From Bisbaumannia salifodinae (GTDB lineage Bacteria > Pseudomonadota > Gammaproteobacteria > Pseudomonadales > Halomonadaceae), in assembly GCF_039522585.1 (NCBI RefSeq), contig NZ_BAAADR010000004.1: 64,000 nucleotides of DNA. One strand, 5' to 3'. A program made the translations under genes and the position numbers. The notes under the pieces were generated by a model, which was not told the origin of the DNA, ran no database searches, and saw only the letters and a program-made list of their open reading frames with translations. Each line of letters starts with the position of its first letter. The first letter of the stretch is position 1. This document shows positions 25,684 to 34,068 of this stretch, piece by piece.

Positions 25684-27437
25684 GCCTGTCGATGTTGATG
25701 CCCTGGGGCCTGGCCGTTGCGGTGGCCTGGCCGCTGCTATTGGCGAGCCTGCCGGGGCTGTTCGAGCGGCGTCTGGCGACCCTGGCCTGGCTGAGCGGCC
25801 CCCTGCCGGCATTGGCCCTGGCGCTGTGGGCCCCGGCCATGGAGTTGAGCCTGGAGGCCTGGCTGCTGGGTGGGCACTGGCTGCTGGATGAGACACGCCG
25901 CCCGCTGCTGGCCTTCGGCGCCCTGCTATGGGCCCTGGCGGGGGGCTATGCCTGGGGCTATCTGGCCCCCGAGGATCCCCATCGGGGGCGCTTCGCCCGG
26001 CTCTGGAGCCTGACCCTGGCCGGTAACCTGCTGCTGCTGGTGGCCGAGGATATCCCCAGCTTCTATCTCGGTTTCGCCCTGATGACCTTCGCCGCCTATG
26101 GCCTGGTGCTGCATCAGGGCGATGAGGAGGCCCGCCGGGGGGCCTGGGCCTATCTGCTGCTGGCCCTGGTGGGGGAAGGCATGATCCTGGCCGGTCTGCT
26201 GTGGGCGGCGGGGGAGAGCGGTGCCCTGACCCTGACGGCGTTGCGCCAGGGGATCGCCGAGCAGGGGGGCAACGCCGTGGTACTGCTGCTGTGGCTGGGC
26301 TTCGGCGTCAAGGCGGGGGTGCTGGGGCTGCATCTGTGGCTGCCGCTGGCCCATCCGGTGGCGCCCACCCCGGCCAGTGCGGTGCTCAGCGGGGTGGTGG
26401 TCAAGGCCGGGGTGTGGGGCTGGTGGCAGACCCTGCCCCTGGGATTGGTCGCCCTGCCGCTGCCGGGGAGCCTGATGGTGACCCTGGGGCTCCTCGGGGC
26501 CTTCCTGGCGGCCCTCTATGGGCTCTTCATGAGCCAGGCCAAGGCGGTGCTGGCCTATTCCACGATGAGTCAGCTGGGCATGTTGGCGGCATTGACCGGG
26601 GCGGCACTGCAGGATCCCCGGCTGTGGCCGGCCTTGCTGCCGGCGCTGCTGCTCTTCGCCGCCCACCATGGTCTCAACAAGGGGGCCCTCTTCCTCGGCG
26701 TGGGCATCGCCCAGCGCCCGCCGCGACTGCCCTTCTGGCTGGTCGGGGCGGGGCTGGCCCTGCCGGCCTGGGCCCTGGTCGGTGCCCTGGCCAGCGGCCT
26801 GCCCAGCAAGTGGATGATCAAGGCCGGGCTCCATGAGGGGGACTGGCGGGGGCTGGCCCTGGCGCTGAGCTGGGCGGCGGTGGGCACCACGGTGCTGATG
26901 GGGCGCACCCTCTGGTGTCTCTATCATGAGTGGTGCCGGGCGGTGGACGAGGGCGCCGAGCCGGCCTCCCGGGCCATGCTGGCCGGCTGGCTGGGGTGCC
27001 TTGCGGCGGCGGCCCTGCTGCCGGTCTGGCTGGTGCTGCCCGAGGCGATTCGCCTGCCGCCCTGGGGCGAACTCTGGGGGCTGCTGTGGCCGGTGGTGCT
27101 GGGGGGGATCCTGATGGCGGTGGCCATTCAGCAACTGCTGGGGCGGCACCCCGCCGTGGAGGCGGCGGTGGCGACCTGGCGCCCGGGGGATCTGTGGTGG
27201 CTGGCACGGCACCCGCTGTGCCGGTGGATGCTTGACCTGAGGCGCGGCGTCGAGGCGCTGCATCGGCACAACGAGCGTTGGCACGAGGCGCGGCGCACCT
27301 GGAGCGGACGCCTGATGGCGGGGCTGGATGGCCTGGAGCGGGTCGAGACCCTGCTGCGCTGGCTGCTGTTGCCGCTGATCCTGGGGATGGGGGCGCTGCT
27401 GATCTGGGGGCTGCCGGTGACGTTACCGCTGGGGTAG
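25680..27437 (+). CDS. Antiporter-like subunit 3 (NuoL/MrpA-like)
   Basis: 585 aa, the longest of the three. TM7 Lys is kept (GVKAGVLGLHLWLPLAHP), as is a second Lys (GVVVKAGVWG), but the TM5 position that holds Glu in the two upstream proteins appears as Ala (FALMTFAAYGLV aligned with YELLTLATYPLV). The C-terminal 150 residues (PLCRWMLDLRRGVEAL, then two last helices) resemble the NuoL lateral-helix region. Last gene of the three-subunit set. The partner redox or cation module is not visible. Confidence 0.82.
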   Translation: MSLSMLMPWGLAVAVAWPLLLASLPGLFERRLATLAWLSGPLPALALALWAPAMELSLEAWLLGGHWLLDETRRPLLAFGALLWALAGGYAWGYLAPEDPHRGRFARLWSLTLAGNLLLLVAEDIPSFYLGFALMTFAAYGLVLHQGDEEARRGAWAYLLLALVGEGMILAGLLWAAGESGALTLTALRQGIAEQGGNAVVLLLWLGFGVKAGVLGLHLWLPLAHPVAPTPASAVLSGVVVKAGVWGWWQTLPLGLVALPLPGSLMVTLGLLGAFLAALYGLFMSQAKAVLAYSTMSQLGMLAALTGAALQDPRLWPALLPALLLFAAHHGLNKGALFLGVGIAQRPPRLPFWLVGAGLALPAWALVGALASGLPSKWMIKAGLHEGDWRGLALALSWAAVGTTVLMGRTLWCLYHEWCRAVDEGAEPASRAMLAGWLGCLAAAALLPVWLVLPEAIRLPPWGELWGLLWPVVLGGILMAVAIQQLLGRHPAVEAAVATWRPGDLWWLARHPLCRWMLDLRRGVEALHRHNERWHEARRTWSGRLMAGLDGLERVETLLRWLLLPLILGMGALLIWGLPVTLPLG

Positions 27438-27511
27438 TGGCTGGGCGGCGGGGGTGTCAGGCGGCTGCCTCGGAGGGACAAGGGCCCGGCCGAGGCAGGC
27501 GATGCGGCGTT

Positions 27512-27718
27512 TTACTCCTCTTCCTCGTCGTAGAGCCAGTCATCCTCGATGGCGCGGCGCAGGCGACGCTCCTCCAGCAGGCTCTCCACCCGGCGGCGGG
27601 CGCGCAGGGTGTCAGCGCGGCTGCTGCGCGGGCTGCGTCCGAAGTTATCGTCGTTAACGGCGTCGAGGAAATCTTGCTCGTCGGCGAGGGAGTCGTCGAC
27701 TCGGTACTCTTGGCTCAT
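27512..27718 (-). CDS. PA3496-family small protein
   Basis: 68 aa, very charged. The core RRRVESLLEERRLRRAIEDDW matches the short PA3496-type family, annotated elsewhere as a putative envelope-integrity protein. There is no signal or membrane helix, and an acidic tail (DEEEE). The start at 27718 follows GGAGGG. The gene stands alone between convergent and divergent neighbours. Confidence 0.75.
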   Translation of the reverse strand: MSQEYRVDDSLADEQDFLDAVNDDNFGRSPRSSRADTLRARRRVESLLEERRLRRAIEDDWLYDEEEE

Positions 27719-27858
27719 GCGATGCCCTCCCATGACCCGGTGGCCATAGCGCCCGGAGCGGAGCCGGACGGTTCCAACGCCTCCTTGGGCGCCTGACTCG
27801 CCTTATAGCGTCAACTGGCCCGGGAGGGCAAGAGGGGAGTGATAACTTTAGGTAGGAC

Positions 27859-28290
27859 TTATTTCCCGAGTTCCGCCTTGAGCCGCTCCAGCTCCTGCTG
27901 CGCCTCGACTCGCTCGGTCACGTTCTTCTGCACGCCAATATAGTAGGTGAGCTGGTCGTCCTCGTCGTAGACGGGGGTAATCGACAGCTCGTTCCAGAAC
28001 AGGGTGCCGTCCTTGCGGTAGTTGCGCAGTACCTCGCGGCAGGGGTGGCCGTCGGCCAGCGCCTGGCGGATCTTGTCCAGGGCGGGCTGGTCCCGGTCAT
28101 CGTTCTGCAGGAAGCGGCAATCCTGGTAGAGGATCTCGTCGGCGCTGTAGCCGGTGAGGCGCTCGAAGCCCTGGTTGACGTAGATCAGGATGGTCTCGTC
28201 ACCTTCCTGCTCGGCCACCACGATGCCGTCCTCCGAGGCATCCACGATGCGTTCCAGCAGTTCCGGGCTGATCATGTGCGGTCGTTTCAT
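27859..28290 (-). CDS. Short LOV-domain blue-light photoreceptor
   Basis: 143 aa, single PAS/LOV domain with short flanking helices. The photoactive Cys58 is in YQDCRFLQ, and the FMN-contact motifs NYRKDGTLFWNELSITPV and YYIGVQKNVTERV are intact. It closely resembles the stand-alone short LOV proteins of Pseudomonas putida (PpSB1-LOV) in length and motif order. No output domain; signalling would go through dimer rearrangement of the terminal helices. The start at 28290 is preferred over 28317 because AAGGA lies upstream and the family begins near here. Confidence 0.88.
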   Translation of the reverse strand: MKRPHMISPELLERIVDASEDGIVVAEQEGDETILIYVNQGFERLTGYSADEILYQDCRFLQNDDRDQPALDKIRQALADGHPCREVLRNYRKDGTLFWNELSITPVYDEDDQLTYYIGVQKNVTERVEAQQELERLKAELGK

Positions 28291-28541
28291 CCGGGGAGCT
28301 TCCTTATGGGGACCCATGAATCACCGGGTCGGCCGGTGTCTGGGTATCATGGCCAGGCGAATCACGCTTTGCAACGCCGACGCTCCGGCCGGTGCCTGAC
28401 GCCATCTCGGGGAGTCGCCGGTGAGCCACTCATCGAGGCGTGGCTGGCCGAACTCTGCCATGGGGATCTCCGCTGGCGTGCCATGGGCTCGCCCCCGGCG
28501 GGGCTGCTATGATGCCCGCTCGCATAGCGGGAGGACTCGAG

Positions 28542-28811
28542 ATGGCACGAATTAGAATTCACTATTGTACGCAATGTCAGTGGCTGCTGCGCAGCGCCTG
28601 GCTGGCCCAGGAGCTGCTTTCCACCTTCGGCGAGGCCCTGGAGGAGGTGGCCCTGGTGCCCTCCCACGGCGGCTATTTCGAGATCTTCTACGACGACGCC
28701 TCGCTCTGGGAGCGCAAGCGGGACGGCGGCTTCCCCGACAGCAAGGAGCTCAAGCGGCGGGTGCGCGATCGCCTCGACCCCGACCGCGACCTGGGCCATA
28801 TCGACCGCTGA
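28542..28811 (+). CDS. SelT/SelW/SelH (Rdx) family thioredoxin-like protein
   Basis: 89 aa. CxxC in YCTQCQW (C9, C12), the Cys form of the selenoprotein-W redox motif, followed by LRSAWLAQELL and VPSHGGYFEIFYDD as in bacterial Rdx proteins. The start ATG 28542 follows GGGAGGA; a longer upstream reading has no ribosome site. Probable role in thiol redox. It is 25 bases before the EamA transporter, likely in one transcript. Confidence 0.87.
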   Translation: MARIRIHYCTQCQWLLRSAWLAQELLSTFGEALEEVALVPSHGGYFEIFYDDASLWERKRDGGFPDSKELKRRVRDRLDPDRDLGHIDR

Positions 28812-28836
28812 TGCATCCGCAGGGAAGGAGACCCTT

Positions 28837-29718
28837 ATGACACAGGATCGTCAGGCCATGCTCTTTGGCCTCGGGGCGGTGGCCCTCTGGTCCACGGTGG
28901 CCACCGCCTTCAAGGTGGCGCTCGGCGAGATGTCGCCGCTGGAGCTGATCTGGCTGGCGGTGGGGGTCTCCTGGCTGGTGCTGGGGGCCCTGATGCTGCG
29001 CCAGGGCCTCTGGCGATCATCGATTCGCCACGGTTGGCGTACCGCCGCCTGGGCCGGGCTGATGAACCCGGTGGCCTACTACCTGGTGCTGTTCGCCGCC
29101 TACGACCGCCTGCCCGGCCAGGAGGCCATGGCCCTCAACTACACCTGGGCGCTGACCATGGCCTTCCTGGCGGTGCCGATCCTCGGCCAGCGGCTGACCC
29201 GCACCGACCTGTTGGCGGGACTGATCGCCTACGCCGGAGTCTGGGTGATCGCCACCCGGGGCGCCGTCCTGCGGGTCGATTTCGCCGACGCCTGGGGGGT
29301 GGGGCTAGCGCTGGCCTCGACCCTGCTGTGGGCCCTCTACTGGCTGCTCAATGCCCGGGATGGCCGTCCCGCCCTGGTGGCCCAGTGGCAGAACTTCAGC
29401 GTGGCGCTGCCGGTGCTGACCCTGATCCTGTGGTGGGGGCCCGGCTTCGCCGGCTTCAGCGGCGTGGGCCTGGCCGCCGGCGTCTATGTGGGGCTCTTCG
29501 AGATGGGCATCGCCTTCGTGCTCTGGCAGCTGGCGGTGCGCAAGGTGTCGCGCACCGCCAAGGTATCGCTGCTGATCTTCCTCTCGCCGCCGGTGTCGCT
29601 GCTGCTGCTCTACTTCATCGTCGGCGAGCCCATCCTGCCCTCCACCCTGGCGGGGCTGGTGCTGATCCTCGCCGGCCTGGGACTGCAGCAGTGGCAGAAG
29701 GCGCCGCGGCAGGAGTGA
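28837..29718 (+). CDS. EamA (DMT superfamily) transporter
   Basis: 293 aa, ten helices formed by two EamA repeats: the first near ALWSTVATAFKVALGEMSPLE, the second from DAWGVGLALASTLLWALYWL. A metabolite/amino-acid exporter-type permease of unknown substrate. GGAAGGAG precedes the ATG. Its last codons (LAGLGLQQWQKAP) recur as an exact 35-base copy at 38344-38378, inside the chimeric scar. Confidence 0.88.
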   Translation: MTQDRQAMLFGLGAVALWSTVATAFKVALGEMSPLELIWLAVGVSWLVLGALMLRQGLWRSSIRHGWRTAAWAGLMNPVAYYLVLFAAYDRLPGQEAMALNYTWALTMAFLAVPILGQRLTRTDLLAGLIAYAGVWVIATRGAVLRVDFADAWGVGLALASTLLWALYWLLNARDGRPALVAQWQNFSVALPVLTLILWWGPGFAGFSGVGLAAGVYVGLFEMGIAFVLWQLAVRKVSRTAKVSLLIFLSPPVSLLLLYFIVGEPILPSTLAGLVLILAGLGLQQWQKAPRQE

Positions 29719-29754
29719 GGTACCGCCAGCAATAGAGGCGTGATCGGCGTTGGC

Positions 29755-29771
29755 TGTTTCAATCTGAAACA
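29755..29771. promoter_or_regulatory. Palindromic operator-like site upstream of the polysaccharide locus
   Basis: TGTTTCA-ATC-TGAAACA is a perfect 7-3-7 inverted repeat in the 185-bp region before the epimerase gene, 133 bases from its ATG. Dyads of the TGT-N11-ACA kind are often regulator sites; which protein binds is unknown. Confidence 0.5.
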
Positions 29772-29903
29772 AAACAATCGTCCGTTGGCCCGAACTCTAG
29801 ACCAGACTGGATCAAGGTAAGCCGCCCTCGCCTCTCCTGGGAATCAGGGGCGTGCGGGGGCAGGCAAGGATCCAAGGATGATGGGATAGGGGAGGGACTC
29901 CCG

Positions 29904-31043
29904 ATGATCATGTTCTGTGCGGGGACGCGTCCGGAGATCATCAAGCTGGCGCCCTTGGTAGCGGAGTGCCGGGCGGCACTTGGTGAGTCATCGGCACTAC
30001 TGGTCGATACCGGACAGCATGCGCCCGAGGTGCTCGACCCCCTGTTGAGCTTCTTCGGCCTGAGCGCCGAGGTTCGTTTCAACGTCCGCCAGGGCGACGA
30101 CGCCCTGGCGTCTCTTAACGCACGGCTTCTCCAGGCCCTCGGCGATATCATCCGCGAGCGTGCTCCCCAGGCAGTCATCGTCCAGGGCGATACGGCATCC
30201 GCCCTGCAGGGGGCCATGGCGGCCTTTCTCTCGGGCGTTCCCGTGGGACATGTGGAGGCCGGACTGCGTAGTGGCAATCCGTGGCAGCCCTTCCCCGAGG
30301 AGATGAATCGCAGCGTGATCGGCCGGATGAGCCGGTGGCACTTTGCTCCCACGCTCCGTGCCGCTCGGGCCTTGCGTGCCGAGGTCGTCCCTGGCGAGGT
30401 ACATGTCACGGGCAACACCATCGTCGATGCGGTCGAGGTGGCCAGGGAGCGAATGAGTGGCGCGGCTCATTCCCTGCTGAGCGAGTCGAGTCGCGGGATG
30501 GCACAAATGCTGCGAGCGCATCGCGGCCTCCTGGTGACGATGCATCGCCGCGAGAACTGGCGCACTGGCGTCGTGTCGGTGGCCGAGGCGGTGAAGGCCC
30601 GGCTAGCGGCGTGCCCGGAACTGGCCTGTGTCTGGGTGCTGCATCCTAATCCGAGGGTGGCGGATCGGGTCCGCGAGATACTGGGTTCTTTGCCTGCGGG
30701 ACAGGCCGCCCGGCTGCGCCTGGTGGCGCCGCTGCCCTATCCCGACATGCTCTATCTGATGCAGGCCTGCGAGCTGTTGCTCACCGACTCGGGGGGGATC
30801 CAGGAGGAGGCCGTCTGCCTGGGCCTGCCGACCCTGGTGGCCCGGGACGAGACCGAGCGTCCGGAAGTGATCGAGTCGGGGTGGGGGCGCCTGGTTGGCA
30901 CCCACAGGGATCGGGTCGTGGCTGCGCTGGAGGAGGGAGGCTGGCGCGGGGAGACGCTGGAGGGGAGCAATCCATTGGGCGATGGCAGCGCCGCTGGGCG
31001 TATCCTCGACCTGATCGTGCAGGGCCTGGGGAGGCCGTCATGA
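29904..31043 (+). CDS. wecB: UDP-N-acetylglucosamine 2-epimerase
   Basis: 379 aa cytoplasmic enzyme interconverting UDP-GlcNAc and UDP-ManNAc. FCAGTRPEIIKLAPL at the start, then D96 (VQGDTASA), E118 (HVEAGLRS), E132 (PFPEEMNR), H214 (TMHRREN) and DSGGIQEE; these line up nearly one-for-one with the catalytic residues of E. coli WecB. First gene of a seven-gene polysaccharide region and joined by ATGA overlap to the next. This suggests the polymer contains ManNAc or a derivative. Confidence 0.92.
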   Translation: MIMFCAGTRPEIIKLAPLVAECRAALGESSALLVDTGQHAPEVLDPLLSFFGLSAEVRFNVRQGDDALASLNARLLQALGDIIRERAPQAVIVQGDTASALQGAMAAFLSGVPVGHVEAGLRSGNPWQPFPEEMNRSVIGRMSRWHFAPTLRAARALRAEVVPGEVHVTGNTIVDAVEVARERMSGAAHSLLSESSRGMAQMLRAHRGLLVTMHRRENWRTGVVSVAEAVKARLAACPELACVWVLHPNPRVADRVREILGSLPAGQAARLRLVAPLPYPDMLYLMQACELLLTDSGGIQEEAVCLGLPTLVARDETERPEVIESGWGRLVGTHRDRVVAALEEGGWRGETLEGSNPLGDGSAAGRILDLIVQGLGRPS

Positions 31044-31882
31044 CGCGGTCGGCAGCCACCGCCGGGGAGGCGTCTCAGGGCCCATCCTACCGCCAGGGGT
31101 TTCGGCGGCACCTCTATAGCCGCCTGATCTGGCCGTTGTTGGCGCTGGGGATCACCGGGACCATCGGCGCCCTGCTGGTGCGGCCCGATCTCAAGGGGGT
31201 CTGGGTCATCGTCACCCTCTTGACCGCCATCGGGGCCTTCCTGCCCCTGCAGTATGCCATTGCGCTGGGCGCCCTGGCCTTCGCGACGGTCGTTCCCCTG
31301 CTGTTGACCCAGCAGTCGCTCAGCGTGCTGAGTGGCGAAGTGTTCCTGGTCTTTGCGTTGTTGCCCTTCGCTCCGGTTTGGCTCTCCGCCGCCCGGGCCC
31401 AGCAGTTGGCGGCGACACGCCTGAACATGATGCTGAGCATTCCTCGGGTCAGGGCCGTACTCGATGTCTCGGATTGGAGCCTGTTACCCCGGCCACGGGG
31501 CATCGACCGGCGCCTGCGCGAGATGGCCAAGGCAGGAGCGGTGCCCACGCCCGCGCTGCTGTTTCGCCTCGACTTTCTCGATATGCGTAGGGTGAGTGAG
31601 CTGTTGGGGCGGGCCCCGGTACAGCAGGCGATATTCGACTTCGCCGGGGAGCTGCACTCGCTGTTGAGGGCCGGTGACATGCTCACCGAGGACATCGAGG
31701 GGCAGGGCGCCATGTATCTTCTGGCCTTCCATGACCCCGACGTGCCCGATTGGGCGCGAGCCCTCGTCAGGCGCCTCGAACCGGTGCTGGCCAGATCCGA
31801 GTTCGCCGTGCGCCTGCGGTATGCGCGAGTGCCCGAGGATGGCACTCGCTTGTGGGCGATGCAGTGGCATGAAGTCGACTGA
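31040..31882 (+). CDS. Inner-membrane protein with degenerate GGDEF-like domain (PelD-like)
   Basis: 280 aa. Four hydrophobic helices within residues 27-117, then a soluble domain (about 165-270) whose pattern follows a GGDEF fold: LLFRLDFLDMRRVSELLG, ELHSLLRAGDMLTEDIEGQGAMYLLAF, then an RRLEPVL helix. The catalytic GGDEF site is replaced by IEGQG (219-223), so cyclase activity is not expected. PelD has the same plan (four helices plus inactive GGDEF) and senses c-di-GMP to activate polymer synthesis. Equivalence is inferred from layout; no RxxD I-site is obvious. Confidence 0.6.
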   Translation: MTRSAATAGEASQGPSYRQGFRRHLYSRLIWPLLALGITGTIGALLVRPDLKGVWVIVTLLTAIGAFLPLQYAIALGALAFATVVPLLLTQQSLSVLSGEVFLVFALLPFAPVWLSAARAQQLAATRLNMMLSIPRVRAVLDVSDWSLLPRPRGIDRRLREMAKAGAVPTPALLFRLDFLDMRRVSELLGRAPVQQAIFDFAGELHSLLRAGDMLTEDIEGQGAMYLLAFHDPDVPDWARALVRRLEPVLARSEFAVRLRYARVPEDGTRLWAMQWHEVD

Positions 31883-31884
31883 CC

Positions 31885-32826
31885 ATGGTAACCATCCTGC
31901 TCTGCTCCATGCTGTTCCAGGCCGAGTATCCACCGGCCAAGGCACTGCTGTCGCTTTACCATGAGCAGGTGCGCTGTGCCCCCGAGCAGGCCTCGGTTCG
32001 GCAACCCGCCGTCGAGCCGGCGCAGCGACTCAACGACTACTTTATCGTCGACCGTGGGGTCTGGCCGGTGGTGGACGGGCAGGCCGGTGATGTCGAGGCC
32101 GTCGTTCGGGAGTATGTGTCATGGGGGGTGAATCCTGGGGTACTGCTGGGCGATCTCCTCGACGTGTCGCGAGATGCCGACCGGCGTCGGTGGCTGCGTG
32201 ATGCCGTTAGCGCCGGTGGCATCCCGGTGGCCAGGCTGGATCCTGTCGAGGCCCAGGCGCAGCCCGAGCTGCTGATGGCCTGGTGCGCTCTGGGCCTCTG
32301 TCCGCAAGTCTTCTATCTGCCTGAGGGGGTTTCTCCGCTTCTCGACGGCATGTTGCCTGCCACCTACCTGAGTGCCCCCCACTTCTCCGGGCAGCCGGCC
32401 TGGCCATTGCCCCAGCAGGTGCTGGAGATCGGGGGGCGGCATGTCATCCCCCTGCTGGCGTCGGGGGACGCGGTGCGGGGGCGGGTGGTTCAACTGTCGC
32501 CGGTGAGTCACGGCCCGCTGGAGGAGATCGAGTTGCTGCCCCTGAGCTGGCGCCTCCATGGCCTGGAGTACCGTCTCGATGCGTCAGGCGAGCTCGAGAC
32601 CGACTGGCCGGGCAGGGTCATGCTGGCGTTCTACGGTGTGTCGCTGTGGTTCTGGCCTTTCGTCAGTCAGCAGACCTTTCATGTCATCTACTGGCTGAGC
32701 GTCGACTTCGCCTGGATCAGCCTGGTGGTGATCCTGCTTAACGTGTTCTGGGCCGTCTCGGTGTTGATGAAACGCCGTGAGATGAAGCGCCGGTTGGGAC
32801 CAGGGAGGGAGCATGAATCTCGGTGA
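31885..32826 (+). CDS. Unrecognised protein of the polysaccharide locus with C-terminal membrane helices
   Basis: 313 aa, not recognised. The N-terminal 240 residues look like a soluble alpha/beta domain, possibly a degenerate TIM-barrel or deacetylase-like fold (DYFIVDRGVWPVVDG, LMAWCALGLCPQVFYLPEG). Two helices follow (MLAFYGVSLWFWPFV and FAWISLVVILLNVFWAVSVL), then a basic tail (KRREMKRR). The domain side relative to the membrane cannot be fixed. It overlaps the synthase gene by 14 bases, so a structural partner of the glycosyltransferase is likely. Confidence 0.6.
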   Translation: MVTILLCSMLFQAEYPPAKALLSLYHEQVRCAPEQASVRQPAVEPAQRLNDYFIVDRGVWPVVDGQAGDVEAVVREYVSWGVNPGVLLGDLLDVSRDADRRRWLRDAVSAGGIPVARLDPVEAQAQPELLMAWCALGLCPQVFYLPEGVSPLLDGMLPATYLSAPHFSGQPAWPLPQQVLEIGGRHVIPLLASGDAVRGRVVQLSPVSHGPLEEIELLPLSWRLHGLEYRLDASGELETDWPGRVMLAFYGVSLWFWPFVSQQTFHVIYWLSVDFAWISLVVILLNVFWAVSVLMKRREMKRRLGPGREHESR

Positions 32827-34066
32827 TGCCATGCTGGTGACGGCCCTGTGGGGCATCTGGACGATGCTGGCCTATTGGGTATTCCTGAGTGTCGGGGCCT
32901 CACGATACTACTTCTCCAGTAACGAAGAGGTCGTTCGTCTCGCGCGGTGGGAGGGGCACCTTCCCTTCGTGAGTGTCATGGTGCCGGCGCATAACGAGGC
33001 GTTGGTCATCGAGCGTACCGTGCGCGCCCTGTGTGGCCAGGATTACCCGGTTGATCGCTATGAGGTGATCGTGGTGAACGATGGTTCCAGCGATGGTACC
33101 GGGGACATCGTGGCGGAGCTGTGCGAGGAGTTTCCCCAGCTACGCTGCTACGACGTGCCGATAGGCGAGGGCGGCAAGGGGAAGTCGCGCACCCTCAATG
33201 TGGGGCTTGTCCAGGCCCGTGGCGAGTTGATCTCGGTCTTCGATGCCGACAACACCCCCGAGCCCACCTGCCTCTGGCTGCTGGTGGCGACCCTGGAGAA
33301 CGACCCCAGGCTGGTGGCCGTCAACGCCAAGGTGCGGACGCGTAACCGCGATGCGACCTGGCTGACCCGCTTTATCAACCTGGAGTTCATCTATTTCCAG
33401 TGGCTCTTCCAGGGCGGGCGCTGGGCCTGGTTCGGCCTGTCGATGCTGATGGGCACCGGTTACGTGATTCGTCGGGATGCCATCGACGTCCTGGGTGGGT
33501 TCGATGAGACCTCGCTGGTGGATGATACCGAGATGAGCCTGCGCATCTTCCGTGGCGATCAGCGCATTCGCTGGGTGCCCTATGCGGTGACCTGGGAGCA
33601 GGAACCCGAGACCTTTCGCGCCTGGTTGCGCCAGCGCATTCGCTGGACCCAGGGCAACCTGTCGGTGATCTGGAAGTACTTGCCGCATGCCGTCAACCAC
33701 CCTTATCCACTGGGGCTGGAGATACTGACCTTCCTCTTCAACTATGTGATCTTCGTGCCGGCCCTGGTCACCAGTCACCTGACCTTTCTGCTATCGATAC
33801 TGGGGGTGGTGACGGTGGATATCCCCGGGCCCTATCTCTATATGTGGATCCTCGCGGTGGTGATTTTTACCCTGCATATGTCGTTCGCCGCCTTGAGCGA
33901 GGACCGCCGCTGGTCCGACGCGGACTATTCGCTCCTCTGCTATTTCACCTATGCCCAGCTGTTCATTCTGGTCCTGTTCTCGGCGGCCTATCAGAACCTG
34001 ATGGGGCGCCTGTTCAGGAAGAAGCTGCATTGGGCCAAGACGGCCCGCACGGAAGAGGGGGAGTGA
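32813..34066 (+). CDS. Processive family-2 glycosyltransferase (polysaccharide synthase)
   Basis: 417 aa membrane synthase of the PgaC/BcsA/hyaluronan synthase type. One N-terminal helix, GT-A domain with D90 (VVNDGSSDG), D144xD146 (FDADN), VDDTE at 236-240 and the product-binding QRIRW (274-278), then three or four C-terminal helices. It polymerises a nucleotide sugar while extruding the chain. There is no PilZ or MshEN c-di-GMP domain. With wecB in the same operon, UDP-ManNAc or UDP-GlcNAc is the likely substrate. AGGGAGG precedes the ATG. Confidence 0.9.
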   Translation: MNLGDAMLVTALWGIWTMLAYWVFLSVGASRYYFSSNEEVVRLARWEGHLPFVSVMVPAHNEALVIERTVRALCGQDYPVDRYEVIVVNDGSSDGTGDIVAELCEEFPQLRCYDVPIGEGGKGKSRTLNVGLVQARGELISVFDADNTPEPTCLWLLVATLENDPRLVAVNAKVRTRNRDATWLTRFINLEFIYFQWLFQGGRWAWFGLSMLMGTGYVIRRDAIDVLGGFDETSLVDDTEMSLRIFRGDQRIRWVPYAVTWEQEPETFRAWLRQRIRWTQGNLSVIWKYLPHAVNHPYPLGLEILTFLFNYVIFVPALVTSHLTFLLSILGVVTVDIPGPYLYMWILAVVIFTLHMSFAALSEDRRWSDADYSLLCYFTYAQLFILVLFSAAYQNLMGRLFRKKLHWAKTARTEEGE

Positions 34067-34068
34067 CG

